64,000 nucleotides of DNA from Crossiella sp. CA-258035 (GTDB lineage Bacteria > Actinomycetota > Actinomycetes > Mycobacteriales > Pseudonocardiaceae): assembly GCF_030064675.1 (NCBI RefSeq), contig NZ_CP116413.1:8585501-8649500 (forward strand), in the 5' to 3' direction. The position numbers and the translations under genes are program-made. The notes under the pieces were generated by a model, which was not told the DNA's origin, ran no database searches, and saw only the letters and a program-made list of their open reading frames with translations. How positions within the stretch are numbered: the stretch's first letter is position 1; each line of letters opens with the position of its first letter. Below, one piece after another: positions 45,373 through 53,856 of the stretch.

Positions 45373-45864
45373 CTACGCGCCGCCGCCGGGGGTGTCGCCG
45401 GGAGCCGGGTCGGCGATGGAGCCCGGGGTGTTCGGCCTGCCCTCGAACCGGGTGCTGAGCACCACCGTGGTGCGGGTGCGGGCCACCCCGTCGATGCGGC
45501 GCAGCCGGACCAGTGAGCGCTCCAGGTCGTCCACGGTGGCCACCCTGATCTTGACCACGAACGCCTCGTCGCCCGCCACCGCGTAGCAGGACTCGACCTC
45601 TTGCAGCGCGGCCAGGCTGGCCGCGATCTTGTCCTCGTCGCCGGTGTCCGAGGGGTGGATGCCGACCAGCGCGGTCACCCCGAGGCCGACCGCCATCGGG
45701 TCCACCATGGCGTGGTAGCCGGTGATCACGCCGGAGTTCTCCAGCTTGCCCACCCGCTCGTGCACCGCGGAGGCCGACAGCCCCACCTGCCGGCCCAGGT
45801 CGGCGTAGGTCGCCCGCCCGTTGGCCCGAAGCGCCGCGATGATCTGCCGATCCACGAGATCCAT
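45373..45864 (-). CDS. Lrp/AsnC family transcriptional regulator
   Basis: 163 residues. N-terminal winged helix-turn-helix (LVDRQIIAALRANGRATYADLGRQVGLSASAVHERVGKLENSGVI) and C-terminal RAM ligand domain, then a Gly/Pro tail. ATG 45864, with TAGGGT eight bases upstream on the minus strand. Amino-acid-responsive regulators of this type often control nearby genes; the adjacent cysteine desulfhydrase gene is a natural candidate target, but that is inference. Confidence 0.93.
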   Translation of the reverse strand: MDLVDRQIIAALRANGRATYADLGRQVGLSASAVHERVGKLENSGVITGYHAMVDPMAVGLGVTALVGIHPSDTGDEDKIAASLAALQEVESCYAVAGDEAFVVKIRVATVDDLERSLVRLRRIDGVARTRTTVVLSTRFEGRPNTPGSIADPAPGDTPGGGA

Positions 45865-45872
45865 GGCAGCAG

Positions 45873-45878
45873 ACCCTA
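45873..45878 (-). promoter_or_regulatory. -10 box of lrp/asnC-like gene
   Basis: TAGGGT on the minus strand, eight bases before ATG 45864. Confidence 0.45.
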
Positions 45879-45960
45879 GAGCGTGCCCAGATGCTCCCAT
45901 GATGGGCCGTTCGAGTGACCGATTCGTCCCTTACCTGCCCATTACCTACGGACAAACGTT

Positions 45961-46002
45961 CGAGTACCTGACGGGTGAAATGCCACCATTTCACCGAGTA
46001 CG
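45961..46002. promoter_or_regulatory. Inverted and direct repeats upstream of bldC
   Basis: GGTGAAAT (45974-45981) and ATTTCACC (45988-45995) form a perfect 8-bp inverted repeat with a six-base spacer. The direct repeat CGAGTAC flanks it at 45961-45967 and 45995-46001. It lies 45 bases before the bldC GTG, so it is a good operator candidate. Confidence 0.5.
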
Positions 46003-46039
46003 GACCCGAGGACCTCGGGCCCGTGGTGAGGAGGGAAAA

Positions 46040-46264
46040 GTGACCACCATGCGTCCAGCGCCCCGTCCCGCGGGAGCGGAGCGGCTGCTCACGCCAGGTG
46101 AGGTCGCCGGCCTGTTCCGGGTCGACCCGAAGACGGTGACCCGGTGGGCCACCGCGGGCCGCATCGGGTCGATCCGCACGCCAGGCGGGCACCGGCGGTT
46201 CCGGGAGTCCGAGGTCAACGCGCTGCTGGCCGAACTCACCACCCCTGGTCCCGCGCTCGCCTGA
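46040..46264 (+). CDS. bldC: BldC-type MerR-like developmental regulator
   Basis: 74 residues, a single DNA-binding domain without an effector domain: LLTPGEVAGLFRVDPKTVTRWATAGRIGSIRTPGGHRRFRESEVNALL, nearly the Streptomyces BldC pattern. BldC controls the onset of development in Streptomyces, which fits a mycelial organism. GAGGAGGG ribosome site before GTG 46040. A strong terminator follows. Confidence 0.92.
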   Translation: MTTMRPAPRPAGAERLLTPGEVAGLFRVDPKTVTRWATAGRIGSIRTPGGHRRFRESEVNALLAELTTPGPALA

Positions 46265-46290
46265 CCAGGAAAGAGTGACCGAGATCACCT

Positions 46291-46325
46291 CGGCGAGAAC
46301 GGCCGGAAACGGCCCGTTCTCGCCG
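46291..46325 (+). terminator. Terminator of bldC
   Basis: Perfect 12-bp stem (46291-46302 with 46314-46325) followed by TTCGGCTTTT, the best T tract among the hairpins in the window. It also lies at the end of the convergent LysR gene. Confidence 0.88.
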
Positions 46326-46333
46326 TTCGGCTT

Positions 46334-47305
46334 TTACCTCTCTTTACCTTTCGGGTGCACCTCGGGGTGGGCAGCCCACCAGGCGGCATAGCTCGGGTTC
46401 GAGGTCACCAGGCCCAGGTAGGCATCGGCGGCGGCCTCCAGCGCCAGCTCCTCGCCCACCGGCCCGGACTCGTTCCAGGCCACGTCCAGCCGCCGCACCA
46501 GCGGGTCCCCGCGCAGCGGCCGGATCACCAGGCCGAGCCCCTCCCGCGCGGTGGCCTGCGCCAGGCTCACCGCCAGGCCGCTGGAGACCGCGCCGCGGGC
46601 CGCGCTGGTCTCGGTGGCGTGGTGCCTGATCAGCGGCTCGAACCCGGCCTCCTGGCAGCGGCGGCGCAGGTGCGCGGTCTCGCCGGAGTCCATCAGCGGG
46701 TCCACGATCCAGGGTTCCTCGGCCAGCTCGGCCAGGTCGATCACCGCCTTCGCGGCCAGCGGGTGGGTCTCGGCGACCGCCACGAACACCGGTTCCACCG
46801 GCACCAGCGGGGCCCGCCGCACCCCGGCCACCGAGGGCAGTTCGTGCCCGCGGAACTCCTCCACCACCGCCACGTCCATCCGCCGCCCGCCGAGCAGGCC
46901 GAGCATGGCGAAGGAGGACTGCTCGGCCAGGCTGTGCACCTCGATCTCGCCCGGGTAAAGGCGTTGCAAAGACAGCGCGAGCCGGGAGGCGATCGGACCG
47001 GGCACGCTGCCCACCTGGATCTTGGTCGCGCCGCCCGCGCCACCGGCCTGCCCGGCCCAGGACCGCAGCTCGTCCAGCTCGGCGAGCACGGTACGCGCCT
47101 TGGCCAGCACGAACCGGCCGACCGAGGTGGGCTGCACGCCCTCGGCCGAGCGGTCGAACAGCGGCGCGCCCATGCTCGTCTCGATCCGCCGTAGCTGGGC
47201 GGACAGGCTGGGCTGGGACAGTCCGAGGGTGCTGGCGGCCTTCGAGACGCTGCCCGCGTCGGCGACCGCGAGCAGCACCCGGAGGTGGCGTACCTCCAGT
47301 TCCAT
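46334..47305 (-). CDS. LysR family transcriptional regulator
   Basis: 323 residues. N-terminal HTH (LEVRHLRVLLAVADAGSVSKAASTLGLSQPSLSAQLRRIETSMGAPLFDRS), then the periplasmic-binding-protein-like effector domain from about residue 95. ATG 47305 is chosen: TAGCAT lies seven bases upstream (leaderless) and the HTH starts at once. A target gene is not evident; the nearest divergent gene is the 64-residue membrane protein. Confidence 0.93.
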   Translation of the reverse strand: MELEVRHLRVLLAVADAGSVSKAASTLGLSQPSLSAQLRRIETSMGAPLFDRSAEGVQPTSVGRFVLAKARTVLAELDELRSWAGQAGGAGGATKIQVGSVPGPIASRLALSLQRLYPGEIEVHSLAEQSSFAMLGLLGGRRMDVAVVEEFRGHELPSVAGVRRAPLVPVEPVFVAVAETHPLAAKAVIDLAELAEEPWIVDPLMDSGETAHLRRRCQEAGFEPLIRHHATETSAARGAVSSGLAVSLAQATAREGLGLVIRPLRGDPLVRRLDVAWNESGPVGEELALEAAADAYLGLVTSNPSYAAWWAAHPEVHPKGKER

Positions 47306-47312
47306 AACCCGC

Positions 47313-47318
47313 ATGCTA
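47313..47318 (-). promoter_or_regulatory. -10 box of lysR-type gene (leaderless)
   Basis: TAGCAT on the minus strand, seven bases before ATG 47305. Confidence 0.55.
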
Positions 47319-47588
47319 TGGCCAGCCGGGATGTGTGCAAGGTCATTCCGGCTGCCAGAGTTGAAACCACAGCGGCAGGCATAACGACAAGAGCAGCCCG
47401 GGAACCAAGGTGGCCTGGAACCCGAGGCGCCCCTGCCGCAGGACCCCGGCGGGGCCGGTTGGATCACGTAGAGCGATCCGCCGGCTCCACCGGGGTCTTC
47501 TTCTTGTTGTTACGCCGCTCTTTCGGCGCCGACCCGCTCCGGTCAGCTTCGGTTAACCTCGGGTGTGGGTCTGTGAGAGGAGGCAGCG

Positions 47589-47783
47589 TTGCTGTACCTG
47601 TACCTGCTCGCGGTCATCGGGGCGGTCACCGTTGGCGCGCTGATGTGGCGGGCGTTCGGTCCGGAACGGCCGAAGAGCTACCGCGCGGCCGGTGGCCCGG
47701 TGGCCCCGGACGACGACCCGGACTTCCTGCGCCGCCTGGACGAGAACCGTCGCAGGCAGAACCGCAAGGACTCCGACGAGTGA
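47589..47783 (+). CDS. Small membrane protein, unknown
   Basis: 64 residues: one N-terminal helix (LYLYLLAVIGAVTVGALMW) and an acidic/basic cytoplasmic tail (DDDPDFLRRLDENRRRQNRKDSDE). The start is an unusual TTG at 47589, supported by AGGAGG six bases upstream. Resembles the short single-helix proteins common in actinobacteria; no function assigned. Confidence 0.7.
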   Translation: MLYLYLLAVIGAVTVGALMWRAFGPERPKSYRAAGGPVAPDDDPDFLRRLDENRRRQNRKDSDE

Positions 47784-47793
47784 GCTGAGACCC

Positions 47794-47820
47794 GCCGGGA
47801 CGGCCACTGGCCGCCCCGGC
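47794..47820. terminator. Terminator between convergent genes
   Basis: GCCGGGACGGCC and GGCCGCCCCGGC pair at 11 of 12 positions around a three-base loop, between the stops of the 64-residue gene and the ParA-like gene. Confidence 0.65.
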
Positions 47821-47828
47821 TGGCAAAA

Positions 47829-49274
47829 CTAACGAGCCCGGGAGCGGGCGACCGCGTGCGGGAAGTCGTCGGCCACGGTGGCCGCGAGGTCCAGCATGGC
47901 CAGCCGGGTGTTCGGCGCCAGGCGCTCCAGCTCGATCTCCGCGCCCTCTTCCAGGTGCGGGTCGAACGGGATCCGGCAGACCGCGCGGCAGCGGGCCGCG
48001 AAGTGCTCGCTGAGCCGGTCCAGGTCCACCTTGCCGGAGCCCGGCCGGACCGAGTTGATCACTGCCACGGACCGGGCGACCAGGTCGCGGTAGCCGTGCG
48101 CGTCCAGCCAGTCCAGGGTGGCCGAGGCGCTGCGCGCGCCGTCCACCGAGCCGGAGGAGACGATCACCAGCGAGTCGGCGAGCTCCAGCACGCCCTTCAT
48201 CGCCGAGTGCATCAGGCCGGTGCCGCAGTCGGTGAGCACGATGTTGTAGAAGACCTCCAGCAGCGCCACCGTGCGGCGGTAGTCGTCCTCGCTGAATGCC
48301 TCGGACACGGCCGGGTCCTGCTCGCTGGCCAGCACTTCCAGGCGGCTGGGCCCCTGGGAGGTGTAGGCGCGCACGTCGCTGTACCGGCGGATCCGCTGCG
48401 CGTCCCGCAGCAGGTGCCGGACGGTGGCGGTGGTCTCCAGCGGGATCTTCTGCGCCAGCGTGCCGCGGTCGGGGTTGGCGTCCACCGCGACCACCCGGTC
48501 CCCGCGCAGCGAGGAGAAGGTGGAGCCGAGGCTGGCCGTGGTGGTGGTCTTGCCGACCCCGCCCTTGAGGCTCAGCATGGCGATCTTGTAGCAGCCGTGC
48601 ACCGGCTGGTTGACCCTGGCGATCAGGTCCCGCCGCTGCACGTCGGCCGGGCTCTCGCCCAGGTTGAGCAGGTGGCCGGAGGCCTTGTAGACCGCGCGCC
48701 GCCAGCCGGTGGACGGCGGCCGCTTGGTCTGCCGGAGCAGCTGCTGGGAGGACAGGTCCGGCGGGCCGGACTGCGGCTGGCGCGGCTGGGCGTGCGCCTG
48801 CTGCGGGTAGCCGGGCGGCGGGGCCTGCTGCTGGAACTGCGGCTGGTAGTGCTGCTGCGGCTGCGAGCCGGAGGCGGTCTGCTCGACGTAGTAGGCGCCG
48901 GAGCTGTTCGGGTCCACCTGGTGCGGGCCGGAGGGGCCGCCGCTGACCGGGTGCGGACCGGACGGGCCACCGCTGACCGGGTAGGGACCGGAGGGACCGC
49001 CGCTGACCGAGTATGGGCCGGAAGGTCCGCCGCTGACCGAGTAGGCGCCGGACTGGCCGCCGCCGACCTGGTTGGGTCCGGAGGGACCGCCGCCGACCTG
49101 GTACGGGCCGGAGGTCGACGGGTCCACCCGATAGGGGCCGGACTGGCCGCCACCCACCTGGTGCGCGCCCGAGGTGTTCGGGTCGACGTAGAGCGGTTCA
49201 GGTTGCTGCTGCTGCTTTTCCGGCGGCACCCAGTGCACGTTCTGGGTCTCGGGCTCCTCGTACCGTCCGGTCAC
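47829..49274 (-). CDS. ParA/MinD-like ATPase with decapeptide-repeat N-terminus
   Basis: 481 residues. Residues 35-134 are ten tandem decapeptides of the form SGPxxVxGGP; residues 135-185 are Gln/Pro-rich. From about 228 there is a deviant-Walker ATPase: LSLKGGVGKTTTTASLG (near 235), VVAVDANPDRGTLAQ, LTDCGTGLMHSAMKGVLELADSLVIV. This build resembles EspI and related type VII-associated MinD-like ATPases, where the disordered arm binds partners. GTG 49274 has GGAGGA eight bases upstream. No ecc genes are adjacent. Confidence 0.88.
   Translation of the reverse strand: MTGRYEEPETQNVHWVPPEKQQQQPEPLYVDPNTSGAHQVGGGQSGPYRVDPSTSGPYQVGGGPSGPNQVGGGQSGAYSVSGGPSGPYSVSGGPSGPYPVSGGPSGPHPVSGGPSGPHQVDPNSSGAYYVEQTASGSQPQQHYQPQFQQQAPPPGYPQQAHAQPRQPQSGPPDLSSQQLLRQTKRPPSTGWRRAVYKASGHLLNLGESPADVQRRDLIARVNQPVHGCYKIAMLSLKGGVGKTTTTASLGSTFSSLRGDRVVAVDANPDRGTLAQKIPLETTATVRHLLRDAQRIRRYSDVRAYTSQGPSRLEVLASEQDPAVSEAFSEDDYRRTVALLEVFYNIVLTDCGTGLMHSAMKGVLELADSLVIVSSGSVDGARSASATLDWLDAHGYRDLVARSVAVINSVRPGSGKVDLDRLSEHFAARCRAVCRIPFDPHLEEGAEIELERLAPNTRLAMLDLAATVADDFPHAVARSRAR
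48873..49172. repeat. Ten tandem 30-bp units inside the ParA-like gene
   Basis: The region encodes ten in-frame decapeptides (SGAHQVGGGQ through SGAYYVEQTA). The middle units encoding SGPYSVSGGP and SGPYPVSGGP are nearly identical at DNA level, suggesting recent expansion by slippage or recombination. Confidence 0.85.
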
Positions 49275-49372
49275 CGTTGGAGTCCTCCATCACCGGCGTA
49301 GCGTCAAGTCAACGCCTGCGACGGTAGCCGCCAGTGCGGGGAGCGTGCGAGTCGGGGTCGCGGTGTGTCGGA

Positions 49373-50332
49373 TCAAACTCCGGCGTAGGAGTGCAGTCCG
49401 GCGACCACCATGTTGATGAAGAACAGGTTGAACACCACGCTGGCCCAGCCGAAGATGTTGATCCAGGCGGCGGGCTTGCCGCGCCAGCCGGCGGTGGCCC
49501 TGGCGTGCAGGTAGGCGGCGTAGATCACCCAGGAGACGAAGGCGACGATCTCCTTCGGGTCCCAGCCCCAGTACCGGCCCCAGGCGGACTCGGCCCAGAT
49601 CGCGCCGGCGATGATGCCGAAGGTGAACAGCGGGAAGCAGAACACGGTCACCCGGTAGGCGATCCGGTCCAGGGTGTCGGTGTCCGGCAGCTTGCTGGCG
49701 AAGCTGGCCAGCCGGGCCGGGTTGTCCTCGTTGGCCCTGCGCACCAGGTACAGCATGCTGGCCACGCCCGGCAGCAGGAACAGCCCGCTGGCCACCACGA
49801 TCACCGAGACGTGGATGACGATCCAGTACGAGCGCAGCGCGGGCACCAGCGGCGCGGCCTTGGCGTAGAGCACGGACCAGGCCAGGAACAGCAGGATCAC
49901 CATGGGCAGCAGCACGAACATGCCCAGCCTGCGCACGTTGTGCTTGCGCAGCAGCACCAGCCAGGCCACCACCGCGACCAGCACCACCGCGGAGACGTAC
50001 TCGTACATGTTGCCCAGCGGCCACCGGCTGGTGGCCAGCCCGCGCAGCAGCAGCGAGCCGAAGTGGAACAGCGCGCCCAGCCCGGTCAGCAGCACCGCGA
50101 TCCGGCCCGCGCGCTCGGGCACGGTGGCCCTCGGCGGCTCGGCGATCCGGCCCGGCTGCACCGGCTCCGGCGCCGGCGCCCCCGCGCCGACCAGCGCGGA
50201 AGCCTTGGCCTGCTCGGGCTTGCGGCCGAAGGCGTACTCCGCGGCGTAGGCGGCCATGGCCAGCACGTAGACGGCCAGCCCGCTGGTGTAGGACCAGTCG
50301 CTGTAGGTGGACAGGGTCTCGTTGACCGCCAT
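49373..50332 (-). CDS. ccsB: System II cytochrome c biogenesis protein CcsB (CcsA/ResC type)
   Basis: Heme-handling membrane partner of ResB. 319 residues, about eight helices with a Pro/Ala-rich cytoplasmic loop near residues 40-70. The heme-binding WGRYWGWDPKE (tryptophan-rich motif) is near 245 and conserved periplasmic histidines are present (SYWIVIHVSV). ATG 50332 overlaps the resB stop. It forms the heme export and ligation complex with ResB. Confidence 0.93.
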   Translation of the reverse strand: MAVNETLSTYSDWSYTSGLAVYVLAMAAYAAEYAFGRKPEQAKASALVGAGAPAPEPVQPGRIAEPPRATVPERAGRIAVLLTGLGALFHFGSLLLRGLATSRWPLGNMYEYVSAVVLVAVVAWLVLLRKHNVRRLGMFVLLPMVILLFLAWSVLYAKAAPLVPALRSYWIVIHVSVIVVASGLFLLPGVASMLYLVRRANEDNPARLASFASKLPDTDTLDRIAYRVTVFCFPLFTFGIIAGAIWAESAWGRYWGWDPKEIVAFVSWVIYAAYLHARATAGWRGKPAAWINIFGWASVVFNLFFINMVVAGLHSYAGV

Positions 50333-51900
50333 CACTTGTCCCTTCTCGCGAAAAGCTGGTTGGCCACGCGGGTGAACTCCTCGCCATAACCGGCTTGATC
50401 AGTGCGAGCCAAGCCGCCGACCTCGACCAAGGTACGGCCGTCCTCGGCTGGCGAGATCCGCACCCACAGCCGCCGCCGCTTCACGATCAGCGACAGCGCG
50501 ATGCCGATCATCACCGCCAGCCCGGCCAGCAGCACGGCCACCTGCGCCGGGTCGCTGGAGACCTGCAGCGAGACCCAGGGCACCACGCCGTCGAAGCGGA
50601 CCTTGGTGCCGTCGTCCAGGCTGACCTCCTCGCCGAGCGCGAGGTTCTTGCGCAGCACCTTGGTCAGCCGCCCCGACTCGACCATCGACTTGTCGACCTC
50701 GAAGATCGACTGACCGCGGCCGGAGTCCAGGCCCAGGTCGCCGCGGTAGATGTCCACCGCGACCGCGGGGTCGTCGGCCGCGGGGAAGACCGAGGTGAGC
50801 ACCGAGCCGTGGTAGCCCGCGGTCGGCGCGAACAGCCCGGTGATGGCCAGCTGCTTGCGGCGGCGCTCGTCCGGGTCGGTGACCCCCGGCGGGTCGAACT
50901 TGGTCGCGCCCTCCGACAGCAGGGTGGCCTGGTCCATCGGCTTCCACTGGATCAGGCCGGTGCGCTGCTCCCCGCCGGGGAAGGTGACCACGAAGCGGGG
51001 CGCGTAGCCGGTGCCGAGCAGGTAGACCCGGTCGCCGGAGAGGCGCAGCGGGTGGTTGACCTCCACGTCGGCGGCGCGCCAGCCGGCGCCGTCCAGCTCG
51101 TGCGCGTCCTGGTAGGAGACCTTGGCCCGGTAGAGGTCGGGCTGCAGGTTGTCGAAGTAGCGGCTTTCGAAGCCGTCCACCCGCACGCAGAACGGGTTCA
51201 GCTCGGTGCCGTCCACGGTCAGGCCCGGCCGGAAGGAGTCGTAGGCGTAGATGCCCGCGTTGCAGAACTGGGAGCCGTTGGCCAGCACGATGACCTGGCC
51301 CTCGTAGCCGAACAGCTTGCCAGCCGCCATCCCCAGCAGCAGCGCGACCAGCGCGAAGTGGAAGACCAGGTTGCCCGCCTCGCGGGTGAAGCCGCGCTCG
51401 GCGCTGACCGTGGCCACGCCGCCGTCCTCGGTGCGCTCGACCTTGCGCCAGCCGCGCAGCGTGCTCTTGGTGCTGGCCAGCACCTCCGCCACCGAACCGT
51501 CCACGGTGCCGTGGACGTGGTGCGGCATCCTGGCCAGCTTGCGCGGCACCAGCACCGGCTGCTGGCGCAGCTGCCTGGCGAACTCCACGGTGCGCGGCAG
51601 CAGGCAGCCGATCAGCGAGACGAACAGCAGCACGTAGATCGCGGCGAACCAGGGCGCGCCGTAGACGGCGAAGAAGCCGAGGTCGTCCAGGATCGGGCCG
51701 AGGGTGGGGTACTGCTTGAGGTAGTCGGCGACCTTGGCCGCGTTCAGCGCGTACTGCGGCAGCAGCGCGCCGGGCATCGCGGCCAGCGCGAGCAGGAACA
51801 GCAGGATCAGCGCGGTGCGCATGCTGGTCAGCCCGCGCCAGGTGTTGCGCAGGAAGGCGAGGGCGGCGCGCGGGGCGCTCTGCCGGACCGGCGCGCTCAC
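50332..51900 (-). CDS. resB: Cytochrome c biogenesis protein ResB/Ccs1
   Basis: 522 residues. Three N-terminal helices (about 25-45, 80-105 and 165-185), a large extracytoplasmic domain, and a fourth helix near 465, followed by a basic cytoplasmic end: ResB topology. GAPWFAAIYVLLFVSLIGCLLPRT is the family block. GTG 51900 overlaps the ccdA stop (GTGA). Confidence 0.93.
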   Translation of the reverse strand: MSAPVRQSAPRAALAFLRNTWRGLTSMRTALILLFLLALAAMPGALLPQYALNAAKVADYLKQYPTLGPILDDLGFFAVYGAPWFAAIYVLLFVSLIGCLLPRTVEFARQLRQQPVLVPRKLARMPHHVHGTVDGSVAEVLASTKSTLRGWRKVERTEDGGVATVSAERGFTREAGNLVFHFALVALLLGMAAGKLFGYEGQVIVLANGSQFCNAGIYAYDSFRPGLTVDGTELNPFCVRVDGFESRYFDNLQPDLYRAKVSYQDAHELDGAGWRAADVEVNHPLRLSGDRVYLLGTGYAPRFVVTFPGGEQRTGLIQWKPMDQATLLSEGATKFDPPGVTDPDERRRKQLAITGLFAPTAGYHGSVLTSVFPAADDPAVAVDIYRGDLGLDSGRGQSIFEVDKSMVESGRLTKVLRKNLALGEEVSLDDGTKVRFDGVVPWVSLQVSSDPAQVAVLLAGLAVMIGIALSLIVKRRRLWVRISPAEDGRTLVEVGGLARTDQAGYGEEFTRVANQLFARRDK

Positions 51901-52676
51901 AGCGGCAGCCTGAAGTCGGCGACCAGGCTGATCTGGATCCAGGACACCAGCTGCCCCCACAGCCCGGTGACCAGCAGCACGCCCACCAGCACCAGCATGC
52001 CGCCGCCGAAGAGCTGCACGCCGCGGGTGTGCCGCCGCAACCAGCCGGTGGCCCGCACCGCCCAGCGCGCGCCCAGCGCGAGCACCAGGAACGGCAGGCC
52101 GAGACCGAGGCAGTAGGCCAGGATCAGCACGATCCCGCGCAGGCTGCCGCCACCGGTGCCCGCGGCCACGGTGACCACGCCGGTGAGCATCGGGCCCATG
52201 CACGGCACCCAGCCCAGCCCGAACAGCGCGCCCAGCACCGGCGCGCCGGCCAGGCCCAGCCTGGGCACGTGGTGCGAGCGGACATCGCGCTGGAGCAGCG
52301 GCACCAGGCCCATGAAGACCAGGCCCATGAAGATGGTGACGACGCCGCCGATGCGTTGCAGCAGCGGGCCGTTCTCGATCAGCGCGTCGGCCACCCCGAG
52401 CACGCCGAGCATGCCGATGGCGAAGACCACGGTGAACCCGGCCACGAACAGCAGCGCCGCCCCGGCCACCCGCCAGCGGCCCTTGCGCGCCTGCGCCGCC
52501 TCGTCGCTGGTGATCGGCGGCTGCTCCGCCCCGACCAGTCCGGCCAGGTAGGAGAGGTAGCCGGGGACCAGCGGCACCACGCACGGGGAGGCGAAGGACA
52601 GCGTCCCGGCGAGCACGGCCACCAGGGCCGCGAGGATGAGCGGCCCCGAGATGGCGAGCTGGGTGGCGGGGTCCAC
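51897..52676 (-). CDS. ccdA: Thiol-disulfide transporter CcdA
   Basis: Moves reducing equivalents across the membrane to ResA for apocytochrome c reduction. 259 residues, six helices. Redox cysteines sit in the first helix (SFASPCVVPLVPGYLSYLAG) and in GLGWVPCMGPMLTG. GTG 52676 with TACTCT eight bases upstream; no ribosome site, so possibly leaderless. First gene of the ccdA-resB-ccsB unit. Confidence 0.93.
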   Translation of the reverse strand: MDPATQLAISGPLILAALVAVLAGTLSFASPCVVPLVPGYLSYLAGLVGAEQPPITSDEAAQARKGRWRVAGAALLFVAGFTVVFAIGMLGVLGVADALIENGPLLQRIGGVVTIFMGLVFMGLVPLLQRDVRSHHVPRLGLAGAPVLGALFGLGWVPCMGPMLTGVVTVAAGTGGGSLRGIVLILAYCLGLGLPFLVLALGARWAVRATGWLRRHTRGVQLFGGGMLVLVGVLLVTGLWGQLVSWIQISLVADFRLPL

Positions 52677-52836
52677 GAGTAGCCAGAGTACGTAACTCGA
52701 CCGGAGACATGCTCGTCAGGGTCGACCAACGTCACAGCGATCAGCTTTTCGGGGTTGCGTCGTGGGCTCGGCCACACTGTCCAGTTGGGACGAACGGAGG
52801 CTGGTCCGCGAGCCCCGTGGCACCTAGCGTCTAGCC

Positions 52837-53856
52837 GTGCTTCGCCCCTTCGCCGCACTCGCCGGCGCGCTTTCCTGCACCGCACTCGTGCTCTCGCTGT
52901 CCCAGCCGGTGGCCGACGCCGCCCCGCAGCAGTTCGAGCTGCGCGAGGTCTTCGCGCCGGACGGCACCATCAGCAAGGTCAAGGTGCCGGTGCTGCCGGA
53001 CCTGCCCAAGGCCGCCGACGAGATCCTGGCCCAGATCGGCATCGTGCACGAGACCGGGCCGTCCACCGAGCGCTTCGACCTGGTCTTCGTCGGCGACGGC
53101 TACACCGCGGCCGACCTGCCCGCCTACGAGCGGCACGTGCGGGAGAAGTGGGCCGAGCTGGCCCAGGTGGAGCCGTTCAAGTCGCTCACCGGCCACCTCA
53201 ACGTGTGGCGGGTGGACGTGGTGTCCACCGACTCCGGCGTCGACCACGACCCGGCGCGGGGCGTGCTCAGGGACACCGCGCTGGACATGGGCTTCTGGTG
53301 CCAGGGCAGCAGCGGCACCGAGCGGCTGCTGTGCGTGAACGAGACCGCGGCCAGGCAGTACGCCGCGCTGGCCCCGCAGGCCGACCAGGTGATCGCGCTG
53401 GGCAACACGGCCAAGTACGGCGGCGCGGGCGGCCCGGTGGCCACCGCGGCCGGTGGCAACGCCCAGGCCGGGCAGATCGCCATCCACGAGCTGGGCCACT
53501 CCATGGGCGGGCTGGCCGACGAGTACTTCTCCCCCGGCGACCCCTACACTGGTCCGGAGCTGGCCGAGCCGAACGCCTCCGTGCTGACCGAGGCGCAGAT
53601 GCGCGAGCAGCGGGTCAAGTGGCACTCGCTGATCGGCCAGCCGACCCCGGACGGCGGCGTGATCGGCGTCTTCGAGGGCGGCCGGTACCAGGAGCGCGGC
53701 ATCTTCCGGCCCAGCCAGGACTCGATCATGCGCACGCTCGGCCGGGAGTTCAACCTGATCGGCCGCAAGGCGATGACCGACGCGATCCTGGCGAAGTCGC
53801 AGCCGCCGGCGGACCCGGTGGCCCTGCTCCGGCAGCTGCGACTGCTGCCCAGCTAG
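52837..53856 (+). CDS. Secreted M64-family metallopeptidase (IgA-peptidase-like fold)
   Basis: 339 residues. Signal peptide (1-29, ending ADA-AP). RFDLVFVGDGYTAADLPAYERHV and the zinc motif H217-E-L-G-H221 with SMGGLADEY (D228, E229) match peptidase M64. The family contains a clostridial IgA protease, but most members are uncharacterised. GTG 52837 with TAGCGT six bases upstream. It sits on the opposite strand between resA and ccdA, which are neighbours in M. tuberculosis. Its stop overlaps the resA stop by three bases. Confidence 0.88.
   Translation: MLRPFAALAGALSCTALVLSLSQPVADAAPQQFELREVFAPDGTISKVKVPVLPDLPKAADEILAQIGIVHETGPSTERFDLVFVGDGYTAADLPAYERHVREKWAELAQVEPFKSLTGHLNVWRVDVVSTDSGVDHDPARGVLRDTALDMGFWCQGSSGTERLLCVNETAARQYAALAPQADQVIALGNTAKYGGAGGPVATAAGGNAQAGQIAIHELGHSMGGLADEYFSPGDPYTGPELAEPNASVLTEAQMREQRVKWHSLIGQPTPDGGVIGVFEGGRYQERGIFRPSQDSIMRTLGREFNLIGRKAMTDAILAKSQPPADPVALLRQLRLLPS

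Noticed and set aside
43969-45516. 515-codon plus-strand open frame opposite the cysteine desulfhydrase gene
   Set aside because: Antisense shadow; the minus strand carries an intact PLP enzyme and DUF4229 gene.
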